This document shows positions 63,601 to 64,000 of a stretch of DNA of 64,000 nucleotides, piece after piece. The number at the start of each line of letters is the position of its first letter. The stretch's first letter is position 1. The stretch spans positions 186,001-250,000 of the forward strand of contig JADCLS010000004.1 of the NCBI GenBank assembly GCA_026702845.1. Direction: 5' to 3'. A model generated the notes under the pieces. That model ran no database searches. It had not been told where the DNA came from and was given only the letters and a program-made list of their open reading frames with translations. Position numbers and translations under genes: made by a program. The stretch is from Candidatus Heimdallarchaeota archaeon. Lineage in GTDB: Archaea > Asgardarchaeota > Heimdallarchaeia > Heimdallarchaeales > Kariarchaeaceae.

Positions 63601-64000
63601 TCAATTTGAATAGAATTTATTGAATTCAATTGGTGGTCCAATATGTTGCCAACATATTACTGAAATATAACTCCATACATCTTTATCCTTCTCGATATTC
63701 TCTATTAATTCTTTTTTAGTTTGAGTATAGGCAAGTCCGGTATTCCTTTCTGTAAGAAGGTTTTTATAAAATATTTCAAAAAATTGTTTAGCAATTTGGA
63801 TATCTACTAGATTGATTGATGAAACAATTACATCAAAACCAATTTTTAATAATCCAAATGGGATCCCCAATAATTCAGAAGAAATACCGTCTTGCATTGT
63901 ACCTGATTTACATGCTGAAATTGTTGCTAGAGATGGTCCAGATAATTTAAGATTTAGTTCAATAAAATCATTCATTTGAAGAGATCCTCCCTTAGTTTCA
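63601..64000 (-). CDS. CHAT-domain (caspase-like) protease, C-terminal part, cut by window edge
   Basis: The frame is open to the window end and stops with TGA at 63601-63603. It shows the CHAT pattern: LSGPSLATISACKSG with the catalytic Cys, GIPFGLLKIGFDVIVSSINLVD, a helix (FFEIFYKNLLTERNTGLAYTQTKK), and WSYISVICWQHIGPP. The catalytic His would lie outside the window. CHAT proteases are caspase relatives often tied to defence or programmed death. The decayed subtilase just downstream suggests that the locus itself is decaying. Confidence 0.75.
   Translation of the reverse strand, partial: ETKGGSLQMNDFIELNLKLSGPSLATISACKSGTMQDGISSELLGIPFGLLKIGFDVIVSSINLVDIQIAKQFFEIFYKNLLTERNTGLAYTQTKKELIENIEKDKDVWSYISVICWQHIGPPIEFNKFYSN

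Noticed and set aside
63601..63603. TGA read as selenocysteine or recoded in the CHAT gene
   Set aside because: The frame breaks again about 40 codons later and the CHAT domain is already complete, so ordinary decay is simpler.
1..64000. tRNA or rRNA genes
   Set aside because: I saw no cloverleaf with a convincing T-loop and acceptor stem and no rRNA signature; a tRNA search program would settle it.

Overview
ORGANISM. The window looks like chromosome of an AT-rich archaeon. Archaeal informational genes (TFB, family B DNA polymerase, RadA-type recombinases, an XPD-type helicase, a mevalonate-pathway enzyme, an isoprenyl diphosphate synthase) sit beside many eukaryote-like domains: a PARP-type zinc finger, a Ro60/TROVE protein, a Regnase-like NYN nuclease, WD40, Kelch and leucine-rich repeats, and a CHAT protease. 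That mix suggests an Asgard archaeon. This is inference; no rRNA or tRNA gene was found to test it. Many genes have a TATA-like box centred about 25 bp before the start codon (leaderless transcripts); others have a clear GGAGG-type ribosome binding site.

LAYOUT. 0-7.5 kb: TFB core, HMG-CoA synthase, small membrane proteins, a possible cis-prenyltransferase and a zinc-finger/membrane repeat protein. 7.6-16.1 kb: a prenyl diphosphate synthase gene cut in two by a 7.6-kb insertion. The insertion carries the remains of a Tn7/Mu-type transposition module (tnsB tail, frameshifted tnsC, a basic DPEF-repeat protein) and a giant WD40 receptor-like gene. 16-25 kb: Kelch surface protein, several TFB-like cyclin-fold proteins, a PARP-finger/LRR/HNH fusion, and small zinc and membrane proteins. 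25-34 kb: two giant proteins that look like inactivated HerA/VirB4-type ATPases, followed by an XPD-type Fe-S helicase. 34-38 kb: a scrambled region with four tyrosine-recombinase tails, duplicated gene ends and a chimeric mini-gene. 38-41 kb: surface proteins, including a solute-binding protein whose lobes are in reversed order. 41-47 kb: the second WD40 receptor-like gene, and a membrane/winged-helix gene flanked by eleven 21-bp iterons. 47-56 kb: stand-alone TFB zinc ribbon, Orc1-like winged helix, divergent RadA, NYN nuclease, and an overlapping RadA-PolB pair. 56-64 kb: another membrane repeat protein, surface protein, LRR protein, Ro60 protein, and a decayed CHAT/subtilase locus at the edge.

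COMMON THREADS. (1) A modular family of at least six proteins shares a C-terminal winged-helix-like domain; four of them end in GK(L/M)E. The domain is joined to different front ends: WD40 plus Ca-binding repeats plus a membrane span, zinc finger plus membrane spans, membrane spans alone, or coiled coil. GF..Y..Y..A-type repeats often occupy the middle. (2) TFB parts occur as separate proteins: cyclin-like cores without a ribbon, and a ribbon without a core. (3) There is much gene decay: pseudogenes, tandem duplications of 32 and 33 bp, and relic membrane anchors.
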